This document shows positions 46,929 to 58,494 of a stretch of DNA of 64,000 bases, piece by piece. Below the pieces are notes generated by a model. It was not told where the DNA came from. It did not search any database and worked only from the letters and a program-made list of their open reading frames with translations. Source of the stretch: Metridium senile (Eukaryota > Cnidaria > Anthozoa > Actiniaria > Metridiidae); contig OX459100.1 in NCBI GenBank assembly GCA_949775045.1, positions 13,138,447 to 13,202,446 of the forward strand, given 5' to 3'. A program made the translations under genes and the position numbers. Position 1 is the stretch's first letter. Every line of letters begins with the position of its first letter.

Positions 46929-48490
46929 ACATGATAGTTATATCGTATTATAAAATTCATGAATAATTAATGAGCAATTGACAAAAGAATTCACGTCTGT
47001 GACGGAGGCTGTAAATCTCATACAGAATTTTCTCGGCCAGATTTACTTTTATCTTGACAATTTTAATAAAATATTAAAGAACTTATGTTGGAGTTTCATA
47101 AGTACTATACAATATTTGTGTCCGATCTGTATGAGATATACAGTGGCGATATCTCATACAGATCGGCCACTCGTATTGTATATAGTACATAAACTAAAAT
47201 AACCATAAATCTCAACTACCGTATAAGTCATTGTTGTTGTTATTGAATAGTGAATGTCATTTTTTGTTCATTATAATTCTTATCATACATATAGGTTTTG
47301 TCTTCATCTCCCTGTGTGTTTCCCTTTTTTACTTTAGGGTACCTTATGGCATACCTTTGCATCCCAAGCAGAAAGGCACAAACAAGTGAAATAAGTCACA
47401 AAAGATGAGAATTCTATGTTTTTAAATTATCATTTAGACAATACAAAGTCATACACCTATGGCATTATAGATGCACAAGAGAAAGTATAAGGAATGATTA
47501 ACAAGCATAAGAGTGGCATGAGGGGCAGCCAACTTTGCATTGTCTAATTGATGTATTATAATACAGTTTATCTTATCTGGCTCTGCTGTACTATTTATTT
47601 TGACAAAAAGCACATTTTCAAATTCAGATTAAGGTGATTCCTCTGTAATACATTCTACCTTTAAAAATTTGATATTTGATAGGTTTTGAGTTGTTTATTT
47701 CAGTCTGTTCTCAAGAAAAAATAGGGGTTCACCAAGCTTGTTTAGGAAATATTTGGCTTCATATAAGACAAGGGTATTTTGATGATATTCTCCCCCTAAA
47801 TCATTGTTAAGTCTGTCCGATCTCAGAAAAAGGCTTTGGAGTATCAGAATTGGCAACAATTTAGTATAATCAAATGAATTATCTTGCTAAAACACTTATT
47901 TTAACATTGATAACGTGCGCATTTGTATGTTTGTAAAACTTTAAAGGTTCCATCTCGAGCAAAAATGTTGGAACTTTGAAACAATAATCTACATAAGAAA
48001 TCATTTATTTTTGTTTATTTTTTTTAAAAGTTTTGAAATAAAATAGAGTAAAAGCTTGTTTCAAGATCTTTTATTAATATCATCATTTTCAGGATAATAC
48101 CGAGGAATCACCAATTTTATTGTGTTTTCCATTCTTTAGCAATAATATTTTCCATTGCTTTGCTTGTAATTTGTGAATATTTTACAACAAATCAAGGCTT
48201 AGCCTGTGAAAATCGCTCTTTGTGTAATAGTACAGCACTTGGTAGATAACATGAAATTGGATTATTGATGAATCATATAACAATTATTCTCCTCAGGCTT
48301 GATAAATATTGACGATCCCTAATTTCGACTTTGCCTTTGTTATTATTGATTGATAATCCAGTTTCAAAGATATTTAGTTTTTTATTTCATTGTGGGGTTG
48401 AAATACTATGACCTGGGTACAAGTAACAAGCTAAGTTATGTACAAAAAAGGAAACCTATTAAATAACTTGCAATACAATCACCCATAACA
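46929..48490. other. Intergenic stretch between the convergent genes of the transposon
   Basis: AT-rich with one short palindrome near 47125-47165 (GATCTGTATGAGATA / TATCTCATACAGATC). No coding exon is supported. It should hold the 3' ends of both genes; the sites are not evident. Confidence 0.45.
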
Positions 48491-50598
48491 TTTAATGAAT
48501 AAGCCTTGAATTGTTGTATCTGCTAACAAAATCATCCACTGCCTCCTGTTTGACTGGCTTTTGTGCAGATGCAGCTAGTGGTGGCGGAGTGTTGACTTAA
48601 AGATTGTCCATGTACTGTTTGAGTGCTTTGGGGCTTATTTCATACCTTGTAAAAACTTGCTTTATTACATTAGAGCAATAACCTGCATGCATGAATGAAA
48701 TTAATTTGTTAGTTATATATAAATAATATATATTAATTTGTAAGAAAGTAATTTGTTAGTTACATATAAATCTTGTGCAAGCTTTTTATGTTGGTATTTA
48801 GACTTTTTGCTCTTTCATTTAATTTACATTTCAACAAGTTGTTTTGTTTGACAAAGTACAAAACATTTTGTCATTTCAAAACACTAATCCAGGGGCGTAG
48901 TCTGGATTTTTCAAAGGAGGTGCACAAATAAAAAGACATAGCTAGGATTATTGATGATGCCATTGCTCACCATAAGTTGATTTTGTTTTTATTTCTCTCA
49001 CTGTATGCTTCCCATGTTTGGCTTTAGGATATCTTATGGCATACTCCAGCCTTCCATCCACAGTCACTGCCTGCATTCTATCTGCATTTTCATTATAATG
49101 AAGAGCAGAAAGAGACAATCTGGAAAAAAAAGTACATTTCATAAACATATAAGTTTGCACTTCGTTAAGATACCATTTAAAAAAGAATAAACTAGTTTGA
49201 TAAAACTAAATTGGCTGAGTTATTGACACAAATATGTTCCACACACACCTGACATACATCCCCCAATAAGAAAATGCAGTACTCTTTGGCACAAACTGTA
49301 TATCAAGGCTGTGCTTGGCCTCTAGTGTTGAGGTTTGATATTTTGGAGATAGTCTTGACACATCATTAAGAACTGAAGGCTTAAGTAAAAGCTCTTCCAG
49401 CTTAACAGCTGCTTTACTACCTGTGAGATAATAATGTTTGATATTAATTGGAGGAAATACTACAATATTGTTTTAGTAGTCATTCAAAATATTTGTTCAT
49501 TTCTGATTGGTTGAAAGCAACTGACTAACTCTTTATATCTTACTACGAGCAAGCGTTAAAACAGTTATTGAATGCTATAATGTCTAACCCTAACTGCTGA
49601 AAGCGCCTGGGATAGCTGCAATTTTGAGAACAAAAACACCCATTCAATAATGTTCTAGGAATATTTTGAATGAATAATAAAACAGTTGCTGAATTTGGCT
49701 TTCATATGATATGAAGAATAATGCAGATCTTGAAGAATGTTATCTGGCTCGGCTATAACACTCGCCTCACTCTGCATAATTCTTTATATCATACTCAGCC
49801 TCTCTCAATAATTGCTCAATATATGTGCTAAAAAAAAATCTAAAATTTTAGAATCAATATACATTTACCAGGTTTTAACCACAGACGATTTCTTGCAGCA
49901 CCTTGTAACCTCCCATGTCCACATTTGGGGAAAAGTCGAGAATTGCGATTTTTGTGAACATTTGTGATGTGATGTGGCAAAATTTCCCATTTTGCTACCA
50001 TTATTTCCCCATTGCCATCCGGAGTTGATGCCGCACACCAATACATGTGATTTGAAATTGACAGGCGCCACTCCCCCAGGTCTTTGAAATCCTTTTTCTT
50101 TGACAGTTTGTCTATCTTCTTACATAAACCTATTGAATACAAACCAGGATAAATTAGGACAATATTTAGGTTTTGATTTTCACCATCATTGTTAAAGGCA
50201 TTTAATATTCATACTTGCCTTTGGCAACATGCCAGATATCGTAATAGTGTCTGGTGTCTGGTAGGTTTCTACGTATCCACTTTTTATTCTGTTTGTGCCT
50301 ATCTGTGATCATCTCTGCGATGTGTAGTCCAGCATTGGTTATTACTCTTACTCCCCTTACCAATCCCTCGTTTTCCATCCATGAGCTGTTTTTAACCTCA
50401 TTACTCTGCAAGAAAATAGACATACATAATTGATCAAAATATATTATTAATATTTTATATTATATATGTATATTTAAGAAATATAAAACGGCGCGCGTGT
50501 CTATGTACTGTGATATAAACACACTGGGAGATGAAGAGCACGAGAGAAGCAAGCTTAGAAACACGAGCGCAGCGAATGTGTTTCTCTTGCTTCTTATG

Positions 50599-50754
50599 TA
50601 TACACCTACTTGCAAGAACGTTGTCATACGAAAAACGAACATTTGTATTTAGTGTGTTAGGAATAAATTAAAAGTACAAAAGAAAGAGTTCAGCTTCAGT
50701 GATCATCGTTTGTACTTTTAATTTATTCCTAACGTTCTTGCAAGTAGGTGTATA
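50599..50754. mobile_element. Hairpin MITE, TACACCTACTTGCA family
   Basis: TATACACCTACTTGCAAGAA and its inverse bound a palindrome of about 156 bp in an intron of the transposase gene. It matches the copy at 46691 in its ends and in the central AGAGTTCAG word. Confidence 0.8.
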
Positions 50755-52249
50755 TCAATTGTGTAGAAATAGCCTTATTATTAGAATTCCCTTAAGAATT
50801 TTATTTATTCATTTGTTCATTCATTTATTCATCCATCAATCCATCCAATCATACGTTTTTGTGTTATTATTTTTTACTTCTAACATATTAAAGTATGTGA
50901 TATGCACCTGAACTAGTTGGAAATCTACCACTCTGTTGATTTGCTGTTCAATGAATGTGAATGAGCCATATTTTGCACAATGACCGGGAGAGTCGCATCT
51001 ACCATCAGCAGCAAGCACCAAATCATTCTCCATATTTGAAAGTGTATTCAATAGTTGGGTTTGGTGCTCATTCCATAGTTGTACCACAACAGGATTGACA
51101 TAGGAACCAATGTGGCGATAATAAGATGTTGATGAAACACAGGCCACATTCATAAAGTTAAACATCCTCAACACCTTGGCAATACAGGCACCTGAATATA
51201 GATAATATTCATTTAATAATGGTGTTAAAAATTATAATATAATTTGAGTCAATTTCAATGTTACATTCTACCTGAAAGTAAAAGACAAGTAGAGAACAAC
51301 AGGTTCCCAACAGGCATCTGACGTCCAACAAGTGGCTGGCTTGTCCATACTTTAGTAAAGTTACAATTTTCTTCAGTACATTGTTGTTTAATGCTGATAG
51401 AGGAACCCACGACCTCTATTATAGATGCATTAGATGGACTGGTGCAAACAGGACAGACTGTAAATAATTGTAAGAGGCAGCTCTCAAATACAATATACTT
51501 TCTCTCCTTATAGCTACTTGTGTTGTTGCTTTTTGGTGTAGTTCTATTTAGAGGAATAAAAATATTACATTCAATTTATTGTTAAATCAATTAATTAAAT
51601 TTGATTGATTTCTAACCTGTCTGGTTCAGATTTACACTCATCTTCACTGGACACAGAAGGCTCGTAGTCTTTGTCATCATCATCAAAAGGTTTGTTGTTG
51701 TCACTAGCATCATCGCTGTCTGTTGGTACATTGCAAACTGAATGGATTGGCTCAAGATTGGCAATGTTGCATTGAACAGCACAATCTACTTGTTCAGGAC
51801 ATATATTTGTATTTGTACCTACATATAAGAAATGCAGTTTAGAAAATATTGTTATAAAGATCAAAGGTGGATCCAGGAGGTGGATTGGGTGGCTAGCCAT
51901 CCCCCTTCGGAGTTGAAAATAATAAGAATGAACCTAAAAAAATGTGACAACCACTACAGTAGTACAATAACGTACGATAAATACTCAGAAAATGACATGA
52001 ATATTCATATTACCTTTACTTCGAAAATGAGTAAGATGAGGTCCATAGAAGTGAGTCTGGGTGCCCATATCAGCTTTTGAAATGATTGGTGAGGTTTTAT
52101 CTGCTACTGGTTGATCACTCTTATCATCATCACCGACTGTAGCTGCAGTTGAATCATCAAACTCGGCCAACAACTGTAAATTACATGTGAATGCACACTT
52201 ATGAGCGAAGGAGCGAAAAAGAAATACAGTGTCTTTTGACCGTAAGTCG

Positions 52250-52605
52250 AACCTTTTTTCAATTATATTCACGGAATCTACGAGTATTTACTGTTCTAAA
52301 GCATTCTAGTTTTATTTAGAAACACCAAGCGCTTCTATTCTCTTCAATATTTTTTGTATTTAGACGCTTGTTTTTGCCCCTCACTTCGATGGCAAATTTT
52401 CACGACCGACTGAACTCCCGATCAATGTCCTCAAAATACTATTTGACCGTATTAAAGTCAAACTATTTTATCGATCAATTACAAAAGCAAGCGTGTAAAT
52501 ACAAAAATATTGAAGTAATTAGAAGCGTTTGGTGTTTCTAAATAAAACTAGAATGCTTTAGAACAGTAATTAAATACTCGTACTTTCCGTGAATTAATTG
52601 AAAAA
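52250..52605. repeat. Inverted repeat with arms of about 125 bp
   Basis: ACTGTTCTAAAGCATTCTAG near 52290 is mirrored near 52548, with the similarity running through CAAGCGCTTC and the AAATACAAAAAATATT words. The spacer is about 110 bp. It lies in an intron of the transposase gene. No target duplication could be fixed. Confidence 0.75.
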
Positions 52606-52856
52606 AGATTGACTGGCAGCCGGTAAAATAGACACGGCGAAAAAAAAGCCAAAGTAATATTTCACAACTAAGATGACTGGCAATACGTACCCGGTTACAC
52701 GTTAGTTTAGACAATGCCCGACTTTGTCTTTTCGGAGTACTGCTGCTTGTTTCCAGACTTGTTTCGTTACTTGTTCTTGTCGAAGTTGTATAACGGCGTT
52801 TTCGCTTTTGTGATGAGCTTCTATTTATTGCTTTTTGAAGCTGTTCTGGTGTGGGA

Positions 52857-55196
52857 ACCAAGGGGTTGCGTAAATCAATTAGAATAAAAAACAAACTCTA
52901 CCTTGGTGGAGATAGAAAAAAGTATAACATTTACCGTAATAAAATATCTAAGCTTACAAGATTAAGTAAAAAACTTTATTATCATAACTACTTTGAATTT
53001 AATATTAGCAATATGAAAAAAACATGGCAAGGAATAAATAGCCTTATATCTAACAAGAAGAATAAAAAACTATCTATTAATGCTATCAAACAAAATAACA
53101 GAAGCACAACTAAAGATCCTAAAAAGATATCTGACACAATGAATAAACACTTTGCGACTGTGGGACACAAACTAGCATCTAGCCTGCCCAATTCCAAAGC
53201 ACCATACTATGAATATCTGGACAATAATAGCCCTCTCAACTCATTTTTCTTTATTCCCGTTTCTACACTCGAGATAGAATTAGAAATTACTTCCCTCCTG
53301 ACTAACAAAGCCTATGGCTTGTATTCATTTCCAGTTGCCATATTTAAATGTGCAAAATCGATTTTATCAAAGCCACTTGCAGATATAATGAACCTATCAA
53401 TAAAGACTGCAATATATCCTTCTAAGTTAAAATATTCTAAGATTGTTCCCATCTATAAAGACGGAGATGAAGAAGATCCTGGAAATTATCGCCCAATTTC
53501 TCTACTCTCTAACATAAATCGTATTTTTGAGAAACTAGTTTACAACCGACTTAAAAATTACATAGAGTTAAATAATATCCTCCACCCTTCACAGTATGGA
53601 TTTCGCGAAAAGCATTCAACACAACACGCATTACTAGATTTGATAAGTGAAATCCAAGTGAATATGGATAAAAAAATGTTCTCCTGCGGGATATTTATTG
53701 ATCTACAAAAAGCTTTTGATACAGTCAATCACAAAATATTACTATCTAAACTAGAACATTATGGAATTCGAGGGATAACTAATAATTGGTTTGCCTCCTA
53801 TTTATTTGAGAGAAAGCAAACAACCCAAATTAAATCAAGTATATCTGATAAAGAACAAACACTATACGGTGTACCACAAGGATCTGTCCTAGGACCTTTA
53901 CTTTTTCTACTTTATATAAATGACATCCAAAATTCCAGTGATAAATTCCGCTTCTTCCTATTTGCAGACGATACAAACTTACTATATTCAGATACAAACT
54001 TGCGATCTCTCGAAAGAACTGTAAATAAGGAACTAGCTAATATTTGCGACTGGCTGCTAGCTAACAAATTAACATTAAATATTAAGAAATCAAATTATAT
54101 TATTTTTGCTCCATACCAAAAAAAGTGTGACTTTAATCCAATTATAAATGTACTTGATACCAATACCCGGAAACTGACACCTCTGGAGAAGAAAGACTAC
54201 GTTAAATACCTAGGTCTCGTAATTGATCGAAACTTATCTTGGAACTACCATATAAATTACATAACTTTGAAAATAAGTAAAACCATCGGCATTATCTCTA
54301 GATTGCGGCATTATGTTCCATATTCAACCCTACGTACTATTTATCAATCCTTAGTCCACCCATATATCTCTTATGGGCTATCTGTTTGGGGCCAAACTAC
54401 TAAATCAAACCTAAATAAAATCTTGATTCTTCAAAAACGCGCCCTAAGACTTATGCACTTTGCTACAAACCGTGAACACGCAATCCCTTTATTTGTGGCT
54501 TCTGATATCCTCCCACTAGATATGTTTTACTTTCATACTATCTCAGTGCTGATGCACGACGTGTATAAAAATATTGCCCCCCCGAATATTATAAATTTAT
54601 TCACTCATGTAACATCTGTACATAATTATCATACTAGAGCTGCTAATTCAGGAAATCTTTTTATTCAACGTGGCAGAACATCCAAATTTAACAAATCGTT
54701 CTCCTCCACCGGAAGTAGAATCTGGAATGCAGTCCCTGAGAACATACGTCAATCAAGCAAAAACCTATTCAAGTCCAAATTAAAAAATAGTTTGAAGCAA
54801 ATCTTAGAAGAGGAAGACGCATACTTAAATACTTCGGAAATAATATCAAAAATTTCAAAATTGAAATAATTGGTACCTCAATTGTATTGTATACATATAT
54901 TTTCTTTAACAGATCTGTAAAAATATATGTGTGTGTATTATTTAATGTAATATATATGTCTATATATTATTGTTATTATTATTTATTTATTTATTTTCGG
55001 TTAACATTTAAAACATTACTATTTTTGTAATATATTGAAATAATAAGTATAATTGTAATATCAAAATGTAAATCTCTATCTAAAGTATCTGCACAGCCTG
55101 CCTCGACTAGTTATGCTACCTGCAGGCTGCGCACGTAAATCAAATGTACAACATTATATATTTATAAATAAATTGAATTGAAATAAATTGAATTGG
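52857..55196 (+). mobile_element. Non-LTR retrotransposon, intact RT frame, 5'-truncated, inside the transposase exon
   Basis: One open frame runs to 54869, about 670 codons, without a stop. It includes PIYKDGDEEDPGNYRPISLL, FIDLQKAFDTVNH, YGVPQGSVLGPLLF and FLFADDTNLLY (FADD catalytic box), then a C-terminal region typical of Jockey/CR1-type elements. The first codon (GTG) is not a real start: the endonuclease domain is missing and the frame begins at the truncation (TKGLRKSI). The 3' end has AATTGAAT repeats near 55160-55196, and GGAA borders it on both sides. It breaks the THAP exon between KKGKVPTVQPI and TPEQLQKAIN. The open frame suggests a recent insertion. Confidence 0.85.
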
Positions 55197-55531
55197 AATA
55201 GGCTGTACAGTTGGAACTTTTCCTTTTTTTAAGATAAGTTTAGAAGAAAAGCCAGCTAGTTTTGATCGATAGTCTTCAAAGTCGTCTTCGGTAAAATGGG
55301 AGCTACAAACATGTCCCGTTCCCGGTGTCCATGTTTTGTCGTCTCTTTTTGTCAGTACAAACGCTATCCACTGACGGCGTAAACTAGGTTCGTTTGGAAA
55401 TTTATGAAGGCTTACGTTGTCTTCGTTTGTTTTATTACAAAACATGACTACGCAGCGCTTTCCAGGCGGACGTTTTTTTGCCTCTGTCATGATGTTTGGA
55501 ACGAAGATCTTCGTGCATTTCTAGACCTGTG

Positions 55532-55568
55532 CAAGTTTACACACTTGTGACGTCAAAGTATCACGTGA
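55532..55568 (-). promoter_or_regulatory. Subterminal box upstream of the THAP transposase
   Basis: On the minus strand: AGTCACGTGAT, then TGACGTCACAAGTGTGTAAA, 42 bases before the ATG at 55490. It is an inverted copy of the box at 45479-45512. Confidence 0.55.
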
Positions 55569-55908
55569 CTCTCGAGCGGTGTTTTTGAAACGCACGTAAA
55601 AACGGGGAATAAAATCGATGGCAAAAAAAACAATTTTTATCTAATGAATTTTTTTTTTCTACAAAATGACTTAAAACTAAACGAAGTAAGTGTACAAAAC
55701 GTTAAAAAGGACAAAAAATTTTGCCGGGAGTTGACCTTTAAATCATTTACATTCACCTCACGATACTTGTTTGGGCTACCTGTGGTTGAATTCACAATAG
55801 ACGGACATATTTTAAGAATAAATTTTATTAGTTTTTATATAAATATTTCTAATATTTTATTAGTTTTGAATAGAGTCATTGTTTTGTTTCTAATCATTAT
55901 GCGTTTCA

Positions 55909-56486
55909 CATTTTGCTAAGGGTTTTGTTAATGATTATTATTTGTTTTAGAATTGTAGAGATGTACAGTAGAAGACTACAAAGTAGGACAAAACTTCTTA
56001 ATCGTATATTTAACCATTTGTTTTTCATAGTTTCTAACGTTTGAATTTATTACATATTTTACAGTGCGACTACTGAAACCAGGGTCACCCAATCAAATCA
56101 CAAAATATGTATTTTGAGATCAAACAAAAACCTTGTACAAGGTTCTCACAAGCTAAGATGTTTCTCATTCAATTTTGATATATTTCGTTCACATATACAT
56201 TTTGCTAAGGGTTTTGTTAATGATTATTATTTGTTTTAGAATTGTAGAGATGTACAGTAGAAGACTACAAAGTAGGACAAAACTTCTTAATCGTATATTT
56301 AACCATTTGTTTTTCATAGTTTCTAACGTTTGAATTTATTACATATTTTACAGTGCGACTACTGAAACCGGGGTCACCCAATCAAATCACAAAATATGTA
56401 TTTTGAGATCAAACAAAAACCTTGTACAAGGTTCTCACAAGCTAAGATGTTTCTCATTCAATTTTGATATATTTCGTTCACATATA
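55909..56486 (+). repeat. 289-bp tandem duplication, two copies
   Basis: Copies 55909-56197 and 56198-56486 are nearly identical (one difference seen, CCAGGG versus CCGGGG). Each contains the left end of the MITE described at 56351. Confidence 0.9.
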
Positions 56487-56604
56487 GATGTTTTAGCATT
56501 TTAAGCAACAAAATCAAACATTTGTAGAGATTCTATTGTTAATATTCTCGATCGTGATTGGATAATAATGTTTTGATGGTCCCGGTTTCAGTCTAGTCGC
56601 ACTG
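56351..56604. mobile_element. MITE with TA duplication (mariner-like ends)
   Basis: CAGTGCGACTA-CTGAAACC at the left and GGTTTCAGTCTAGTCGCACTG at the right are inverted, flanked by TA (56349-56350 and 56605-56606). It is 254 bp with no ORF. A lone left end at 56062 results from the tandem duplication. Confidence 0.7.
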
Positions 56605-57070
56605 TAATAAACAACCAAATTTACCCAAAACATTTCAATTTATTAAAACATGTATTTACTGCCATCTTATTGTTTATTTGTTCCAGTTCAAGAGCGCTTG
56701 TGTAAGGAGATTGCACAAGCAGTTTCCAAGGCAACAAACCCTCATGTTGTAGCTGTAGTAATCGAAGCATCATAAGTTTATATCTAAATTTATTATCGCT
56801 ATATTTCGGCGTTAGAGTGGAAACAAGAATATTCGTGCAACAATAGAGTGAAGACATTTAATTTAACCCGTGAAACAAAATTAAATAGTCAAGGTGTAAT
56901 AGTCAAATAGACACAAAAGAAAACAATGGAATTATACTGTTAAAGTGCATATGACATGAAATTTTTTGTGGTCGTTTCTAGAAGAAGGATAGGCGCTAAA
57001 TACAATTCCGATATCGAAATCACGATTAAAAGAACCAAGCACCATTTTTATACGGTGGTATAGGGTAAGC

Positions 57071-57258
57071 GTTGCAAACAAAAATGACGTCACAGGGCCT
57101 AGCCAACGCTCAGTTTTCAAGGCATATAGCACAACTTCAAAACGAAAATAGCACTTACAAATATGTTTTCATCAATTTTGCTATATGAAAAATGTCTTCA
57201 GTGCGCGACGAAATGAACATGTGACTAGGCCTTGTGACGTCATTTTGTTTGCAACGGT
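57071..57258. repeat. Inverted repeat with TGACGTCA cores
   Basis: GTTGCAAACAAAAATGACGT and its inverse ACGTCATTTTGTTTGCAAC lie about 150 bp apart, with GGGCCTAG/CTAGGCC next to them. It is a MITE-like hairpin. Confidence 0.65.
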
Positions 57259-57259
57259 T

Positions 57260-57797
57260 GAAGCCTCGGACTTGAAACCCCGTCCCGTCCGAATTGGAGG
57301 CCTTTGAACTACTTCTAAAACGAATTAATTATTCGGGAGGAATCTTTAAATAAAAATGAACAATTTTATATGGTAAAAAAAGAACTTTAAAGCCGAGGAG
57401 AGTTTAAAATGTAGCAAGCAAAAGCAATCGTAAAAGATATGAATAATCTGTTCATAACTTAATGTTCTTTGTCAATGAATTCCCAGAAGGAAATATTAAA
57501 ACAATCGCTTTTCAATTCTATTCAGAGGAATGCTAACAAACTTGAATGCTAATGACTTGATGACATTAAACGTACTTTTGTTTCAAACTTTACATCGAAT
57601 GAGTAGTATAATGGCTTAATGCGATAGTACAGCAATGCAGAAGGTCTCGGTTCGAATCCTGGCGTTGGTACGCAAATACTTTTTTCGATAAAAATCGCCA
57701 TCAAGTAAATGATTTCTAAGTCTGATGATGTTTACTAGTGGAGGTGGAGTGTAATAATGAGGACTGGATTGAATTATGTAATACAAATAAATATTAT
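57260..57797. other. Non-coding stretch before the virus-like element
   Basis: No gene is seen. A B-box-like GGTTCGAATCC at 57650 is part of a poor tRNA-like segment that does not fold. Confidence 0.4.
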
Positions 57798-58494
57798 AAA
57801 CTAATTACGATTTTGAGACGGCAATACCACAAAATATTGACGGCTAGTTGGGAGAAAATATATTCGGTATTGGCGGAGTCGCGACGGAGCCAATACCTGA
57901 ATATATTTTCGACCAACGCCAGTAGTTTTATGTGCATGGAATTATACCCCGGTGATAGGGGTGATAGGGGTGATAGTGGTGATAGTGGTGATAGTGGTTG
58001 AATCGAGTTGACGAGGAGTTAAGGGTGAATTTCATGCATCACGTGATCAACAATTACTTATAGGAGACGGAATTTCAAACTGGTTATTGAGAATTATCTC
58101 TAGTAGCAGTATGGATTCAAAGTCAGTTCAAGTTGATGAGGTTGAGATTGCAGAACGTCCATTTCTTTTGGAGTTGATATCATCCAATGTGCAGCCTGTT
58201 TTTTCGTGCGGGTCGTGTGGGTCATGCCGGAGAGGACTTAGCGGAGAGGACTTAATTAGCGGAGAGGACTTACCGGAGAGGGAGAGGCTTCCCGGAGAGG
58301 ATAAAATTTTAGTAAACAAAAAAAGAAGTAGAGACTTTTTCACAGTTGGTTGAATTATTTATTACTATTCTTCATCATCACGATTATAAGGGTGGTGACT
58401 AATACCACCACAATCATTACATGACACCAAGATACTTTTTACGGTATCATGATTAAGTGGAAAATGATGCTTACAAATAGGACAATTGACTACT
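57798..58494 (+). repeat. Left terminal inverted repeat of the virus-like element
   Basis: Matches 61444-62292 in inverse. It contains a GGTGATAGG/T 9-bp repeat (5 units near 57953-58000), a small ORF, a short GGAGAGGACTTA repeat (58230-58310), and the 3' end of a zinc-binding gene. A palindrome of about 76 bp at 57845-57920 is present only in this arm. Confidence 0.85.
58111..58353 (+). CDS. Small cysteine-bearing ORF in the left TIR
   Basis: 81 codons: MDSKSVQVDEVEIAERPFLL, then CGSCGSCRRG and repeated GEDL units encoded by the GGAGAGGACTTA repeat, ending in a basic tail. The same ORF lies in the right TIR at 62033-61827 with a different repeat-coded end. The conserved first 50 codons suggest coding. 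Function is unknown. Confidence 0.4.
   Translation: MDSKSVQVDEVEIAERPFLLELISSNVQPVFSCGSCGSCRRGLSGEDLISGEDLPERERLPGEDKILVNKKRSRDFFTVG

Larger units (their letters stand above)
48492..55490 (-). pseudogene. THAP-domain transposase, Kolobok-like, 11 exons
   Basis: The start ATG at 55490 opens a THAP zinc finger: CVVMFC, then LHKFP, W, and VCSSHFTEDDF, the C2CH pattern with the expected spacing. A LINE splits this first exon. Further coding blocks are 52856-52691, 52173-52014, 51818-51617, 51543-51272, 51191-50908, 50405-50219, 50129-49869, 49420-49249, 49119-48971 and 48682-48492. The central part carries FESCLLQLFTVCPVC, LAADGRCDSPGHCAKYG, then MITDRH and HYYDIWHVAKG, an RNase H-like transposase core with conserved aspartates. 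All introns are GT-AG except after 50219, which has GC-AG. The last exon has a TAA at 48597-48599, about 33 codons before the next stop. Cut-and-paste at TTAA is the expected role. Confidence 0.75.
45316..55737. mobile_element. Kolobok-like DNA transposon (10.4 kb) with P2X7-tail-like gene and THAP transposase
   Basis: Ends AGGGCAACTCCCGGC (45316-45330) and the inverse of AGGTCAACTCCCGGC (55723-55737) are flanked by TTAA at 45312-45315 and 55738-55741. TTAA duplication plus a THAP-domain transposase fits the Kolobok superfamily. Two genes point inward: a P2X7-tail-like gene at 45528-46762 and the transposase at 55490-48492. Subterminal inverted boxes lie next to both start codons. Nested inside are a non-LTR retrotransposon (52857-55196), hairpin MITEs (46691-46928, 50599-50754) and an inverted repeat (52250-52605). 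Without these the element would be about 7.5 kb. It carries disabling mutations in both genes. Confidence 0.8.

Noticed and set aside
52851..52856. True translation start of the LINE ORF at 52851
   Set aside because: The codon is GTG in flanking transposase sequence; the LINE is 5'-truncated and no real start is present.
57630..57670. tRNA-like segment with GGTTCGAATCC
   Set aside because: A B-box-like word is present, but the acceptor, D and anticodon stems do not pair, so I do not call a tRNA or a SINE.
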